A stretch of 64,000 nt of DNA from WJMT01 sp964599635 (GTDB taxonomy: Bacteria; Acidobacteriota; Aminicenantia; Aminicenantales; Aminicenantaceae). The notes beneath the pieces are model-generated. The model was not told the DNA's origin. It searched no databases and saw only the letters and a list, made by a program, of their open reading frames with translations. The DNA lies in the NCBI GenBank assembly GCA_964599635.1, contig CAZRGM010000015.1, positions 1 through 64,000 of the forward strand, read 5' to 3'. Below, one piece after another: positions 17,154 to 25,971 of this stretch; the first letter of the stretch is position 1; every line of letters starts with the position of its first letter. A program made the translations under genes and the position numbers.

Positions 17154-17702
17154 TTATTTTTCAATGACAGTAAATTGAGCCCTTCTGTTTTTCTCCCATG
17201 CAGCTTCGTTATGACCGGGGTCTAACGGCTGGCTTTTTCCGTATGAAATGATGTCTATTCTATCGGGTGAAATTCCTAGAGAGATGAGATAGTCTCGAGT
17301 GCTTTTGGCTCTTTTTTCTCCCAGTGCAAGGTTGTATTCTTCGGTGCCTCGTTCGTCACAGTGACCTTCAATAAGTATTTTTATACTTTCCCATTTCTTT
17401 AACCATTGAGCGTTTTCTCTCAAAGTCGGCTTGGCATCTTCTCTAATGAAATATTTATCAAAGTCAAAGTGAACCATTTCGAGAGGCCGTTCTTCATTGA
17501 TTTCTTCCAATGTCTTTTTCTCAAATATTTCTTCTTCAGTAAGTTCTGGCTCTTTTGCGGGCGGTTCTTCAACTTTCTCAATTTTTGGCTGTTCTTTGAC
17601 CTGAGGGGGCGGGGGCGGGGTTTCTTCTACTTTTTTCCTGCAGGAAGAGAAGACAGTAAAAACCAAAAGAAAAGAGATAAACAGTACACCTAATTTTTTC
17701 AT
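17154..17702 (-). CDS. pal: Peptidoglycan-associated lipoprotein Pal
   Basis: Outer-membrane lipoprotein that binds peptidoglycan. The lipobox is VFSSC (Cys 20), followed by a proline/glutamate-rich linker and an OmpA-like domain: VHFDFDKYFIR, IEGHCDERGTEEYNLALG, RIDIISYGKSQP, NRRAQF. 182 residues. An AAGGAGAT RBS precedes the ATG and a well-formed promoter lies upstream at 17764-17792, so pal-cpoB-ssb can be transcribed apart from tolQRAB. Confidence 0.95.
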   Translation of the reverse strand: MKKLGVLFISFLLVFTVFSSCRKKVEETPPPPPQVKEQPKIEKVEEPPAKEPELTEEEIFEKKTLEEINEERPLEMVHFDFDKYFIREDAKPTLRENAQWLKKWESIKILIEGHCDERGTEEYNLALGEKRAKSTRDYLISLGISPDRIDIISYGKSQPLDPGHNEAAWEKNRRAQFTVIEK

Positions 17703-17763
17703 GGGATCTCCTTTAGATTTATTTTTCTAGCTAAAAACATTGCTCACGTTATTCTGTTTCATT

Positions 17764-17792
17764 TATATACAATGAATAGAAGTTGTTGTCAA
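17764..17792 (-). promoter_or_regulatory. Predicted sigma-70 promoter for pal-cpoB-ssb
   Basis: On the minus strand TTGACA (17792-17787) and TATATA (17769-17764) are separated by exactly 17 nt, close to full consensus. The expected start leaves a leader of about 55 nt with an AAGGAGAT RBS before pal. It lies in the 140-nt tolB-pal gap. Confidence 0.65.
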
Positions 17793-17842
17793 ATAGTATA
17801 AATAAAAATTATCTATTCACTTTTTAGGAAGCTGACGGACCT

Positions 17843-19138
17843 TTAATTTCTAGACCAATTGGGAAGTTTGTTTTCTCCTTGAGACGTAAGCCGTCTCATA
17901 TGACTTCCGTCATAGTCAATAGAATAAATCTGGATTGTCCCCGTTCGATTGGATGAGAAGATAATATGGCGGCCGTCAGGAGACCAGGAAGGTGATTCGT
18001 TCCTGGAGTAGCCTTCAGTCAGCTTTATAATGCGGTCCGTTCTGAGATTGAGAACATAGAGGTCGAAGACTGCCGCGACTCTAGATACATAGACGATTCT
18101 GTCACCCGTAGGAGCCCATGCAGGAGCATCATGATAATTTCCTCCGAAGCTTCGTCTCCGCACATTACTTCCTTCAGCATCCATGATGTATATTTGAGGA
18201 GAACCTAATCTATCAGAGGTGAACGCAATTTCCCTATTGTTGGGTGACCAGGAGGGAGCTGTGTCTATGGCATTGTTATAAGTGAGACGTTTGATGCCTT
18301 TCCCGCTGCTGTCCGAGACATAAATTTCTGAATTTGATTCATCTTCAGTGGAACAAAAGGCTATTTTTTCCCCGTTATAAGAGAAATCGGCCCCAAAGCT
18401 TGTTCCCTGATCTGTGATCAGGCTCCTTTGACCCTCAAAAGGATTATAAAGATAAAGGGCTGCTTTCTCGTTGCTGTAAGCTGTATAGACGATTGTTTTT
18501 CCGTCAGTCGACCATGCGGGCATGTAATCTCTGACTTTGTTAAATGTCAGGCGGATCTGATTGTGACCATCATAATCCATCATATACAGCTCGTCATTTC
18601 CATCTCGGTTAGAAATAAATACAATTTTTGTTGTAAAAATAGGGGGTTCCCCATAGATCTTCATGAATTCGTTAGATATTTTGTGCCCGACCAGCCGCAG
18701 TAGTTTTGGATCAGACTGATACTTTTTTCCTTTAATAAATCGTGTCGATTTAACATCATATATTTTCGCTTCAAATAAAAAAGAACCATCCTCATTTTGA
18801 GACATTACACTGCTGAGCAAAAGTTTGGCTTGAATGGACTCCCAGTCTCGAAAGATTATATTTTCAGGATCTAATGGTTTAATCCATTTATAATGATCTT
18901 CAGGGAGGGGACTGAACACTCGGCTGTATTTAAGATCAGAAATAATGACTTCTCTAATGATTGAGGCTGCTGAACTTAATTCCGGAGAGGGATGGCTGGT
19001 TGTGATTTTTGGAACAGCGACGGGAATGATGGGCATCCCTTCTCTAATTCTCATAACAACTTCCTGTTGAGGATTAAGATGATGAGTGAAGGAGAACAAA
19101 ACTAAAAAAAGAACTGATGCAATCATTGTTTTTTTCAT
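17843..19138 (-). CDS. tolB: Tol-Pal system beta-propeller protein TolB
   Basis: Periplasmic partner of Pal and TolA. A signal peptide (~1-22) is followed by the TolB N-terminal domain (VPKITTSHPSPELSSAA) and a six-bladed propeller of PD40 repeats (IVFISNRDGNDELYMMD, PAWSTDGKTIVY, PSWSPNNREIAF, PSWSPDGRHIIF). 431 residues, normal. It overlaps the tolA/tonB-like gene by 4 bp. Confidence 0.95.
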   Translation of the reverse strand: MKKTMIASVLFLVLFSFTHHLNPQQEVVMRIREGMPIIPVAVPKITTSHPSPELSSAASIIREVIISDLKYSRVFSPLPEDHYKWIKPLDPENIIFRDWESIQAKLLLSSVMSQNEDGSFLFEAKIYDVKSTRFIKGKKYQSDPKLLRLVGHKISNEFMKIYGEPPIFTTKIVFISNRDGNDELYMMDYDGHNQIRLTFNKVRDYMPAWSTDGKTIVYTAYSNEKAALYLYNPFEGQRSLITDQGTSFGADFSYNGEKIAFCSTEDESNSEIYVSDSSGKGIKRLTYNNAIDTAPSWSPNNREIAFTSDRLGSPQIYIMDAEGSNVRRRSFGGNYHDAPAWAPTGDRIVYVSRVAAVFDLYVLNLRTDRIIKLTEGYSRNESPSWSPDGRHIIFSSNRTGTIQIYSIDYDGSHMRRLTSQGENKLPNWSRN

Positions 19139-19968
19139 TTTGTGTGCTCAAATATGATGCGGAGTAAGAGATATTCCTCTTTATATTCTGAGGGCAAAGG
19201 GGGAAAGGGAGATGAGGAGCGCACAGCCCGAATGGCAGAAAGGTCCAGGGACCTGATATTGCTTGACTCTAATATGTTGGGTTCTGAGATATGGCCGTCC
19301 CTGTAGATTCTGAATGATATGGTGGTGAAGTAATCTCCGCTTATTCCGGTGCTTATACGGGATGTAAACCAGTTATTGGATATTCTGGCATGGAGAGTTT
19401 GTAAATACCAAGTGTAGGGAAAAGATGACAGGCCTATTTGTGAGGAATATTCTGAACCGAATCCTCCTCCTCCGCCGCTTCCTCCCCCTATCCCTATTTT
19501 TAGCCCTTTTCCCCCGCCTCCACCGGCACCCAGATCAGAGGAGCCTGATTCTGTCTTTGTTTGAGAGGCTCTTGTGGATTTCTGAATGGCTGTTTTTTTC
19601 TGGGTATCGATTTGTTTTTCTTTTTTGGGTTTATCAACAGGGTATCTGATGGATGATTTTGGCTCTTCGACAGCCTTTGGCACGGTGAGATCGCTGAGAC
19701 TTTCTCTTTTTGTGATTTCTGTTTCCCCAACAGTTTCGGCTTGTGAGCTTTGACCTGGAGCTCCTCCAAAACCGTCCCCGCTGCCGCCGCCCCCTCCACC
19801 TCCAGAAAAAGAGACCACATTGACATAATGGATCATCCCTTTTTCAGAGTGTGTGGGAAGATAAGGAGAAATAAGCATGAGGATAAGAAAGGCTAGATGG
19901 AGAGAACCGGAAATAATGAGAGCTTGCCTGAAGGTTTTAAATTCCCGATTTGATAGAATTTGGCTCAT
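19135..19968 (-). CDS. TolA/TonB-like energy-transducing protein
   Basis: Links the TolQ/TolR motor to the periplasm. One membrane segment (~16-36), a linker with two long glycine runs (~57-72 and ~148-175) separated by a charged K/E/P region, and a C-terminal TonB/TolA-like domain (~185-277) with YLQTLHARISNNWF and a basic, hydrophobic end. The position between tolR and tolB argues for a TolA role, while the short domain looks more TonB-like, so I leave the symbol blank. Overlaps tolR by 1 bp and tolB by 4 bp. Confidence 0.85.
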   Translation of the reverse strand: MSQILSNREFKTFRQALIISGSLHLAFLILMLISPYLPTHSEKGMIHYVNVVSFSGGGGGGGSGDGFGGAPGQSSQAETVGETEITKRESLSDLTVPKAVEEPKSSIRYPVDKPKKEKQIDTQKKTAIQKSTRASQTKTESGSSDLGAGGGGGKGLKIGIGGGSGGGGGFGSEYSSQIGLSSFPYTWYLQTLHARISNNWFTSRISTGISGDYFTTISFRIYRDGHISEPNILESSNIRSLDLSAIRAVRSSSPFPPLPSEYKEEYLLLRIIFEHTK

Positions 19969-20399
19969 CAGTCCTCATCTTCTTCTATGGGCTTGACAAC
20001 AAGACCCACCACTTGGATGCCTGCTTTTTTAACAATATCCAATATGCGGATAACGAAACCGTAGGGAAGGGTTTCGTCAGCCCTGATAAAAACAACTTTT
20101 TTTTCTTTTCCATAAAAATATTCTTTGAGGCTTTGTTCTAAAAGAAACTGATTGATCACTTGGTCTTTGATGTGAATGTATTTATCACTGGTGATGGTCA
20201 AAGTCAGTCCTTCTTCGGCAGGAGCTGATTCCGTTTCAGCCTGGGGAAGGTTAACTCCAATGCCAGACTGCATCATAGGAGCTGTAACCATGAAGATTAT
20301 TAAGAGGACCAGCATGACATCAACTAGAGGAGTCACGTTGATTTCAGATAATGAGGTGCCAATCTCTTTTTTGCTTAGGGGCCTATATTTAAATGCCAT
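19968..20399 (-). CDS. tolR: Biopolymer transport protein ExbD/TolR
   Basis: Proton-channel subunit with one transmembrane helix. SEINVTPLVDVMLVLLIIFM (~18-37) contains the conserved channel aspartate in PLVDVML, followed by a periplasmic domain ending in VVGLVVKP. 143 residues. It overlaps tolQ by 11 bp. Named TolR from the operon; ExbD is equally fitting by sequence alone. Confidence 0.93.
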   Translation of the reverse strand: MAFKYRPLSKKEIGTSLSEINVTPLVDVMLVLLIIFMVTAPMMQSGIGVNLPQAETESAPAEEGLTLTITSDKYIHIKDQVINQFLLEQSLKEYFYGKEKKVVFIRADETLPYGFVIRILDIVKKAGIQVVGLVVKPIEEDED

Positions 20400-21051
20400 A
20401 GAGTCTTTCGGTTATGCTGATAAATTCGATGGAAAAATCCTCCATGTCGCCTACAGTTATTTTTATTTTTTGCAGGAAGTGATTGTAGGCAATAACAGCA
20501 GGGATGGCCGCGAAAAGTCCCAAGGCGGTGGCGACTAAAGCCTCTGCAATGCCCGGAGCGACCGTAACAAGGCTGGCTGATTTTTTGACACCGATTCCAA
20601 TAAAAGAATCCATAATGCCCCATACGGTTCCAAAAAGGCCGATAAAGGGGGTGACACTTCCTGTTGTGGCTAAAAAGCTCATCATTTTTTCAAATCGGGC
20701 GACTTCCTTATTAGAGGCTTTGATGAGCGATCTGTTGATGCTTTCCAGATTATCCGATGACAAAGAGGATTCTGGATTGGATTTTTTAATAAAGGCAAGA
20801 GTTTTGAATCCTGATTGGAAGAGGGAAGCTAAGGGACTTGATTTATATTCTTGTGAAGCATTGTTGACTTCTGCAAGATTCCTGCTTTTTTTAAAAACAG
20901 CCATAAATTTTTCTGATTCTTTCTCCGCTGTTTTAAAAGTTTTTCTTTTATAGTAGATGATGGCCCAAGAGAAGACAGAAAAAAACAGAAGCACGATAAG
21001 GACTATGTGAACGACGAAACTGGCTTTGATGATAAGTTGGATAAAGTTCAT
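20389..21051 (-). CDS. tolQ: Biopolymer transport protein ExbB/TolQ
   Basis: Three-helix proton-channel subunit that drives TolA. A first helix (~10-30), a cytoplasmic region, and the MotA/ExbB core with LATTGSVTPFIGLFGTVWGI and the helix near APGIAEALVATALGLFAAIP. The open frame extends to 21117, but I start at the ATG 21051: the protein then begins MNFIQLI, and a near-consensus promoter lies inside the extra upstream codons. 220 residues, close to TolQ. First gene of the Tol-Pal operon. Confidence 0.9.
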   Translation of the reverse strand: MNFIQLIIKASFVVHIVLIVLLFFSVFSWAIIYYKRKTFKTAEKESEKFMAVFKKSRNLAEVNNASQEYKSSPLASLFQSGFKTLAFIKKSNPESSLSSDNLESINRSLIKASNKEVARFEKMMSFLATTGSVTPFIGLFGTVWGIMDSFIGIGVKKSASLVTVAPGIAEALVATALGLFAAIPAVIAYNHFLQKIKITVGDMEDFSIEFISITERLYGI

Positions 21052-21063
21052 TTTTGAGTTCAA

Positions 21064-21092
21064 AAAATAGCATACACCTGAAACATTGTCAA
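21064..21092 (-). promoter_or_regulatory. Predicted sigma-70 promoter for the tol operon, very short leader
   Basis: TTGACA (21092-21087), a 17-nt spacer and TATTTT (21069-21064) on the minus strand. The ATG of tolQ is 12 nt beyond the -10, so the expected leader is about 5-6 nt and carries no Shine-Dalgarno. This also argues against the longer tolQ frame to 21117. Confidence 0.55.
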
Positions 21093-21157
21093 CCTGGTTT
21101 ATGAAGTTATAGAGCATTTCATAGGGTTAGAGGAGTTTACGTTTGTTCGGATAGGGT

Positions 21158-21186
21158 TTGACAAATATAAGGAGAAATAATAGATT
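21158..21186 (+). promoter_or_regulatory. Predicted sigma-70 promoter for ktrB-ktrA
   Basis: TTGACA at 21158-21163, 17 nt, TAGATT at 21181-21186. The start codon at 21214 follows an AGAGGA RBS, giving an ordinary leader of about 20 nt. It is divergent from the tol promoter, about 70 bp away. Confidence 0.6.
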
Positions 21187-21213
21187 AAACTTCTCAATCA
21201 GAGGAACAGATTC

Positions 21214-22572
21214 ATGAAAGAGGGTCAAAGGAATATCTTCAAGGAGATTAGGTTCCATCCGGCTCAATCCCTTGCGGTAGGTTTTATCATCGCCATATTT
21301 ATTGGGACCTTTTTACTTTATATGCCGTTCAGCACCACAGATGGCCGCATTTCGTTTACAGATGCTTTATTTACGTCCACATCAGCAGTTTGTGTGACGG
21401 GACTTATTGTCAAAGACACCGGAACCTATTTTTCTCCTGTGGGTCAGGTCATTATCATGCTGCTTTTTCAGATCGGGGGTCTGGGCATTATGACTTTTTC
21501 CACCCTTATCCTTCTGGTAGCAGGGAGAAGAATTGCCATCAAAGACAGCATCACTTTAAAAGAGGGTTTTTTTCATGGGACTTCTTTAAGAGTTCAGTCT
21601 TTGATAAAAAATATTTTACTTTATACCATAGGTCTGGAATTATTAGGATCCCTCTTTTTTTATCTAAATTTCAATACCCGATTTCCGACGGGGAAAGCCG
21701 TATTTCATTCACTTTTTCATTCCATTTCCGCATTTTGCAATGCGGGTTTTTGTCTTTATACGGATAGTTTTGAATCTTTCAAAGGAAATATTTGGGTTAA
21801 TCTTAACCTCATGATTTTAATCATTTTAGGAGGGCTTGGTTTTATAGTGCTGAAAGAGTCGGGTAGTCTTTTTGTCGATATCCTAAAAAAAAGAAGGTTC
21901 CAGTTTTCTTTGCATACAAAGTTAGTTTATCGCATGACTTTTTTTCTTATCCTGTTTTCTTCTGTTTTATTCTTTGTTCTGGAGTACAATGATTCTTTGG
22001 GAAATTTTTCCCTCAAAGAAAAGATTCTTACTTCTGTTTTTCAGGTGGTGACTCCGCGGACAGCTGGTTTTAATACCCTGAATTTAAACACCCTGGGCCT
22101 GGGCATGATGTTTTTCTTAATCATTTTGATGTTTATCGGAGCTTCACCAGGCTCAACAGGAGGAGGAGTCAAGACCACGACAATGGGAGCCGTTTTCGCA
22201 TTTTTGAAATCAAAAGTGCTGGCTAGAGAATCGGTCAACCTATCTCATCGGACTCTTCCCTCTCAATTAATTACAAAAGCTTTTACAGTGATGACTCTTG
22301 GGATTTGTGTTATTTGTTTTTCCATTTTTATTCTTCTTATTAGTCAGCCTGGAGTGAGCATGAAAGATGTATTCTTTGAGGTTTTTTCTGCCTTTGGTAC
22401 GGTTGGGCTTTCCCTCGGTCTAACTCCTCAATTGAATGATGTGGGAAAGATTGTGATCATTATGACTATGTACATTGGGCGAATCGGACCTTTTACTTTT
22501 CTCTATGCCTTCAGCCGGAGAGAAGCTAAAGGAAGATATGATTATGTTGAAGAATCAATCATGATCGGATAA
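21214..22572 (+). CDS. ktrB: Potassium uptake protein, TrkH/KtrB family
   Basis: Membrane channel subunit for potassium. The 452-residue protein has the four-fold pore organisation: TSTSAVCVTGL (first selectivity loop), HSISAFCNAGF (second), VTPRTAGFNTL (third) and SAFGTVGLSLG (fourth), with about ten membrane helices. The length fits KtrB better than TrkH (~480). The gating subunit follows after 24 nt, and the two form one transcription unit with its own promoter. Confidence 0.93.
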   Translation: MKEGQRNIFKEIRFHPAQSLAVGFIIAIFIGTFLLYMPFSTTDGRISFTDALFTSTSAVCVTGLIVKDTGTYFSPVGQVIIMLLFQIGGLGIMTFSTLILLVAGRRIAIKDSITLKEGFFHGTSLRVQSLIKNILLYTIGLELLGSLFFYLNFNTRFPTGKAVFHSLFHSISAFCNAGFCLYTDSFESFKGNIWVNLNLMILIILGGLGFIVLKESGSLFVDILKKRRFQFSLHTKLVYRMTFFLILFSSVLFFVLEYNDSLGNFSLKEKILTSVFQVVTPRTAGFNTLNLNTLGLGMMFFLIILMFIGASPGSTGGGVKTTTMGAVFAFLKSKVLARESVNLSHRTLPSQLITKAFTVMTLGICVICFSIFILLISQPGVSMKDVFFEVFSAFGTVGLSLGLTPQLNDVGKIVIIMTMYIGRIGPFTFLYAFSRREAKGRYDYVEESIMIG

Positions 22573-22596
22573 AATTAATTTTCAGGAGTGTATGGT

Positions 22597-23247
22597 ATGA
22601 AATTTGGAGTTATTGGGCTGGGAAGCTTTGGTTTCTTTATAGCCAAAACCCTGTTTGAATTAGGGGAGGAAGTCTTAGCTATTGATCATGATAAAGAGAG
22701 AGTGGATAAAGTGAAGATTCTTTCTTCGCATGCGGTTCATATGGAGGCTGCAGATAAGAAAAATTTAGAGGCGATTGGGATTCAGGAGATGGATGTGGTG
22801 ATTGTGAGTCTAGGCCCTAATATGGAAGGGTCCATACTTACGGTGCATTATTTATCTTCGCTTCACGTAAAGCAGATTATAGCCAAAGCTCTCTCTGAAG
22901 ATCATGCCAAGATATTGGAAGCGGTCGGGGCTTCCGATGTTATTTACCCTGAAAGAGATATGGCTGTTAAAACAGCTATGAAGTTGAGCAATCCCAATGT
23001 CCTTGAGTTTTTTCCTTTATCCTCTGGGGTTGAAATAAGAGAAATCGCTCCCCCTGAAGAATTCATAGGGAAAAGTTTGAAAGAGTTGGATTTGATCAAT
23101 CGATATGATATACAGGTTGTGGCTATCAAGGGTTTGGTGCCGGAAAAAACGACTCTGATACCTAAGGCAGATTTTGTCATCAAAGACAGTGATATTTTGG
23201 TGGTTATAGGTCCTAAAAAGCAGCTCAAAAAAATAGGCTCAAAGTAG
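22597..23247 (+). CDS. ktrA: Potassium channel gating subunit, TrkA/KtrA family
   Basis: Cytosolic RCK protein that gates KtrB. Rossmann motif GLGSFGFFIAKTL with the following acidic residue (AIDHD), then a TrkA-C domain (~140-216). Single RCK unit of ~216 residues, so KtrA-like and not the double TrkA. An upstream GTG (22588) is in frame; the ATG at 22597 has CAGGAG at good spacing and gives the conserved MKFGVIGLG start. Its end overlaps the convergent helicase by 9 bp. Confidence 0.93.
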   Translation: MKFGVIGLGSFGFFIAKTLFELGEEVLAIDHDKERVDKVKILSSHAVHMEAADKKNLEAIGIQEMDVVIVSLGPNMEGSILTVHYLSSLHVKQIIAKALSEDHAKILEAVGASDVIYPERDMAVKTAMKLSNPNVLEFFPLSSGVEIREIAPPEEFIGKSLKELDLINRYDIQVVAIKGLVPEKTTLIPKADFVIKDSDILVVIGPKKQLKKIGSK

Positions 23248-25578
23248 CAAATTTTTGAGTATCTCAAGAGCCACCTGCTTCGAAAAGGCTCCGCTTTCTC
23301 TGGTAGGCCCCACACATGAAGGACAGCCTTCTTTGCAGGGGCATGCCTGAATGGTTTTCTGGCAGTATTCCAGAAGTTTTTTCCCAAGTTCAAATAGAGA
23401 AGGGCTTAAACCGATACCTCCAGGGAAATTGTCATAAATAAATATATTGGGTTCAAAATCTTCTTGGGAAAAATCTATGGACACAGCTTCTTTTAACATT
23501 TTAAGTCTTATGTCTTGGGGAGGGACTGACTTGCCTGTGGAATTATCCCCTACGGAAACTCCGATGTCATGAAGGTCACACATCATAAAAAGGGGAGATA
23601 CATGATGCAGGCAGTATGAGAGACCAAACAAGCCGTTTATTTTTTGTTCGAGAGGAAAAGGGAGGGACTTGAGGATGGGCCCTGGTATGGTAAGCCAATA
23701 AGCTGTGGTGTGCATTTCATTTTGAGGAAGGGTTAAATCACCGGCACCCACATTCTCCATAGTGTGAAATTTTATTTTCTTGAAACCCACCACTTGAGTG
23801 GCTACATGGACTTCTCCGTGGGAGATGCGGAAGTTCCTAAGATCTTTTTGGTCAAATTCATCTAAGATCTTAATTTTTGTATAATCTATGGCGTCTGTAT
23901 AATAATCCACGTCAGTTTTTTTGACATAAGCTTTTCTTTGTGGGAAGTCGAGCTTATCCACATAGTACTGAACTCCTTCACACATGTAGATCGCTTTAGG
24001 ATGGAGCGTGGTTAGGGCGGCGGAGAAATCGACTTCCGCAACCACATCAGCTTTCTTGGTGGTATCAACGACAACAAAATTATCCGAGCTTATGCTTCTA
24101 AGGCTCACTGCGTCCGCTGGATAGGCATCTGATGTCCAGTACCATTTTCCTTTTGAATGCATAAGTAAATTTTCTTCTTGTAAGAAGTCTAAAATGTCGG
24201 CTATATCCACGTTTCCGAATTTTTCATTATCTTCGAAGGGAAGTTCAAAGGCAGCGCATTCTATATGGTTAACCAGGATGGAGAGATTGTCAGGATTAAT
24301 GAGGGATTTTTCTGGATTTTTTGAGAAAAAATAATTTGGATTGTTGATAATAAATTGATCTAAAGGGGAGCTTGAAGCGACCAAGACCGCAGCGGAAGTC
24401 CCAGATTTACGTCCAGCTCTGCCAAATCTCTGCCAGGCACTTGAAATTGTACCTGGATATCCAGCAAGAACAGCGATATCTAAGCTTCCTATATCAATAC
24501 CCAGTTCCAAAGCATTGGTGGAGACGACTCCCAGAATTTTTCCTTCTCTTAAGTTTTTCTCAATTTCTCTTCTTTTTATGGGTAGATATCCTCCACGGTA
24601 CCCCCGTATCAGGCCTTTATCTCTCAGGCTGTTTTCAAAATCATTTTTGAGATAAGTCAGGAGGATTTCTGTGATGAGGCGGCTTTGAGCAAACACGATC
24701 GTTTGGAGTTTTTCATTAAGAAAAATTGATGCTACAGATCTTGCTGTGCTCACATAAGAGCGTCTTATTCCTAAATATTTATTCACGACCGGAGGATTGT
24801 AGAATATAAAATATTTATCCCCCCTTGGAGCTCCGTTGTCATCGACAAGGGAGACCGGTTCTTCAATGGTTTTTTGTGCCATTTCAACGGGATTGGAAAT
24901 GGTCGCTGTGCAGAGAATAAATTGAGGGGATGTTCCATAAAAATGGGCTATTCTCTTAAGCCTTCTCAATATGTTCGCGAGATGGCTCCCGAATATCCCT
25001 CTGTAGTTATGAAGTTCATCGATAACAACATATTTTAAATTTTCAAAGAGTTTGATCCATTTAGTATGGTGAGGAAGAATCCCCGTGTGAAGCATGTCAG
25101 GATTCGTGATGATGATATGCCCTCTGGCTCTGATGGCCTTTCGGGCATCCTGGGGAGTGTCTCCATCATAAGTGAAGATTCTAATCTCGTCAGGCAAAAG
25201 CTCAATGGTTTCGTCTAATTCTGTCTTCTGGTCCTGAGAGAGGGCCTTGGTCGGGAAAATATAGATAGACCTTGCCGAAGGATTTTTCAGAATGGAGTCT
25301 AACACCGGAAGGTTATAGCACAAGGTTTTTCCTGATGCCGTGGGAGTGACGACAACTATATTTTTCTTTTCCTGAGAAAGCTGCCAGGAATGAAACTGGT
25401 GTGAATAAAGCCTGGACAATCCTTTTTTTTTGAGTGCTTTGACAAGAGAAGGATGAACCTCTGAGGGATAGCCTCTGAAAATTCCCTCTTTAGGAGGAAG
25501 GTGTTTGATTATTTTAATGGAATCAGTGCGGCTCCCTTCCACCTTTAATCGGTCTAAGGATTTTAGTATATTTTTCAT
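23239..25578 (-). CDS. DEAD/DEAH helicase with C-terminal zinc-cysteine domain (MrfA-like)
   Basis: Superfamily 2 helicase resembling B. subtilis YprA/MrfA, which acts in repair of mitomycin damage. Seen: TPTASGKTLCY (motif I), DELHNYRG (II), CTATISNP (III), the helicase C domain with STNALELGIDIG and QRFGRAGR, and a C-terminal MZB/DUF1998 region ending in CPCKEGCPSC. 779 residues, close to MrfA. The repair role is by family and is consistent with uvrA lying divergently next door. RBS AAAGGAGC. The upstream region carries a half copy of the AT-rich element. Confidence 0.87.
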   Translation of the reverse strand: MKNILKSLDRLKVEGSRTDSIKIIKHLPPKEGIFRGYPSEVHPSLVKALKKKGLSRLYSHQFHSWQLSQEKKNIVVVTPTASGKTLCYNLPVLDSILKNPSARSIYIFPTKALSQDQKTELDETIELLPDEIRIFTYDGDTPQDARKAIRARGHIIITNPDMLHTGILPHHTKWIKLFENLKYVVIDELHNYRGIFGSHLANILRRLKRIAHFYGTSPQFILCTATISNPVEMAQKTIEEPVSLVDDNGAPRGDKYFIFYNPPVVNKYLGIRRSYVSTARSVASIFLNEKLQTIVFAQSRLITEILLTYLKNDFENSLRDKGLIRGYRGGYLPIKRREIEKNLREGKILGVVSTNALELGIDIGSLDIAVLAGYPGTISSAWQRFGRAGRKSGTSAAVLVASSSPLDQFIINNPNYFFSKNPEKSLINPDNLSILVNHIECAAFELPFEDNEKFGNVDIADILDFLQEENLLMHSKGKWYWTSDAYPADAVSLRSISSDNFVVVDTTKKADVVAEVDFSAALTTLHPKAIYMCEGVQYYVDKLDFPQRKAYVKKTDVDYYTDAIDYTKIKILDEFDQKDLRNFRISHGEVHVATQVVGFKKIKFHTMENVGAGDLTLPQNEMHTTAYWLTIPGPILKSLPFPLEQKINGLFGLSYCLHHVSPLFMMCDLHDIGVSVGDNSTGKSVPPQDIRLKMLKEAVSIDFSQEDFEPNIFIYDNFPGGIGLSPSLFELGKKLLEYCQKTIQACPCKEGCPSCVGPTRESGAFSKQVALEILKNLLL

Positions 25579-25589
25579 GCTCCTTTAGA

Positions 25590-25673
25590 CTGAACTATTC
25601 ATAAAAAAATAGCGAACTATCTATGATTATTTCATTTTCAGCGATCTGCATGATTTTTTCAAGAAAAATATTA
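25590..25673. repeat. Half copy of the AT-rich inverted-repeat element
   Basis: CTGAACTATTCATAAAAAAA then TAGCGA, followed by the core also seen at 2239-2383 and 53650-53902 (ATTTTCAGCGA then GATTTTTTCAAGAA). The right half is missing; the sequence switches at 25674 to an unrelated inverted-repeat element. It begins 11 bp before the helicase start codon. Confidence 0.65.
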
Positions 25674-25929
25674 GGGGACATCCCATTAGGTACCACTCTA
25701 TAAACTGAAAAAGCATACCGAAAAACTTCTTTTCAAAATAATAAATATAATCCATCCTTTCAATCAATAATAGCAGTAAAAGTTCATGCCGAGATCCCCG
25801 ATAGACTTAACAGATAATAGTAAATGTCAACAGATTTTCTAAGAATATGTTCTGCGATCAAGACCTCACGATTCAATATTTGATAATGTATTTAAAATTG
25901 AATAGAGTGGTACCTAATGGGATGTCCCC
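25674..25929. mobile_element. MITE-like element with near-perfect 26/27-bp terminal inverted repeats
   Basis: The left end (25674-25700) begins GGGGACATCCCATTAGGTAC and the right end (25904-25929) is its complement with a single missing G. The 203-bp interior is AT-rich and has no open frame of note. No transposase is present and I see no clear target-site duplication. It interrupts or truncates the half element at 25590-25673 and lies 42 bp before uvrA. Consistent with a non-autonomous transposable element mobilised in trans. Confidence 0.75.
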
Positions 25930-25934
25930 ATCTT

Positions 25935-25963
25935 TTGACTAAATTTTAAGATGGGGATAAAAT
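25935..25963 (+). promoter_or_regulatory. Predicted uvrA promoter overlapped by an inverted repeat
   Basis: TTGACT at 25935-25940, 17 nt, TAAAAT at 25958-25963, then only 8 nt to the uvrA ATG at 25972, which has no Shine-Dalgarno; a leaderless transcript is predicted. The arms of a perfect 10-bp inverted repeat (25925-25934 and 25948-25957) flank the -35 and abut the -10, as an operator would. Confidence 0.6.
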
Positions 25964-25971
25964 AACAATCC

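Larger units (their letters stand above)
25579..25971. other. Divergent helicase/uvrA intergenic region
   Basis: No gene is seen in these 393 bases. Reading left to right it holds the helicase RBS, the half AT-rich element (25590-25673), the MITE-like element (25674-25929), a 10-bp inverted repeat TCCCCATCTT/AAGATGGGGA at 25925-25957, and the uvrA promoter (25935-25963). Confidence 0.6.

Noticed and set aside
19500..19826. 108-codon minus-strand frame inside the tolA/tonB-like gene
   Set aside because: It is a shadow in another frame, produced by the glycine-rich, GC-rich linker.
21052..21117. Longer tolQ start
   Set aside because: A near-consensus promoter lies inside these codons and the family begins near MNFIQLI.
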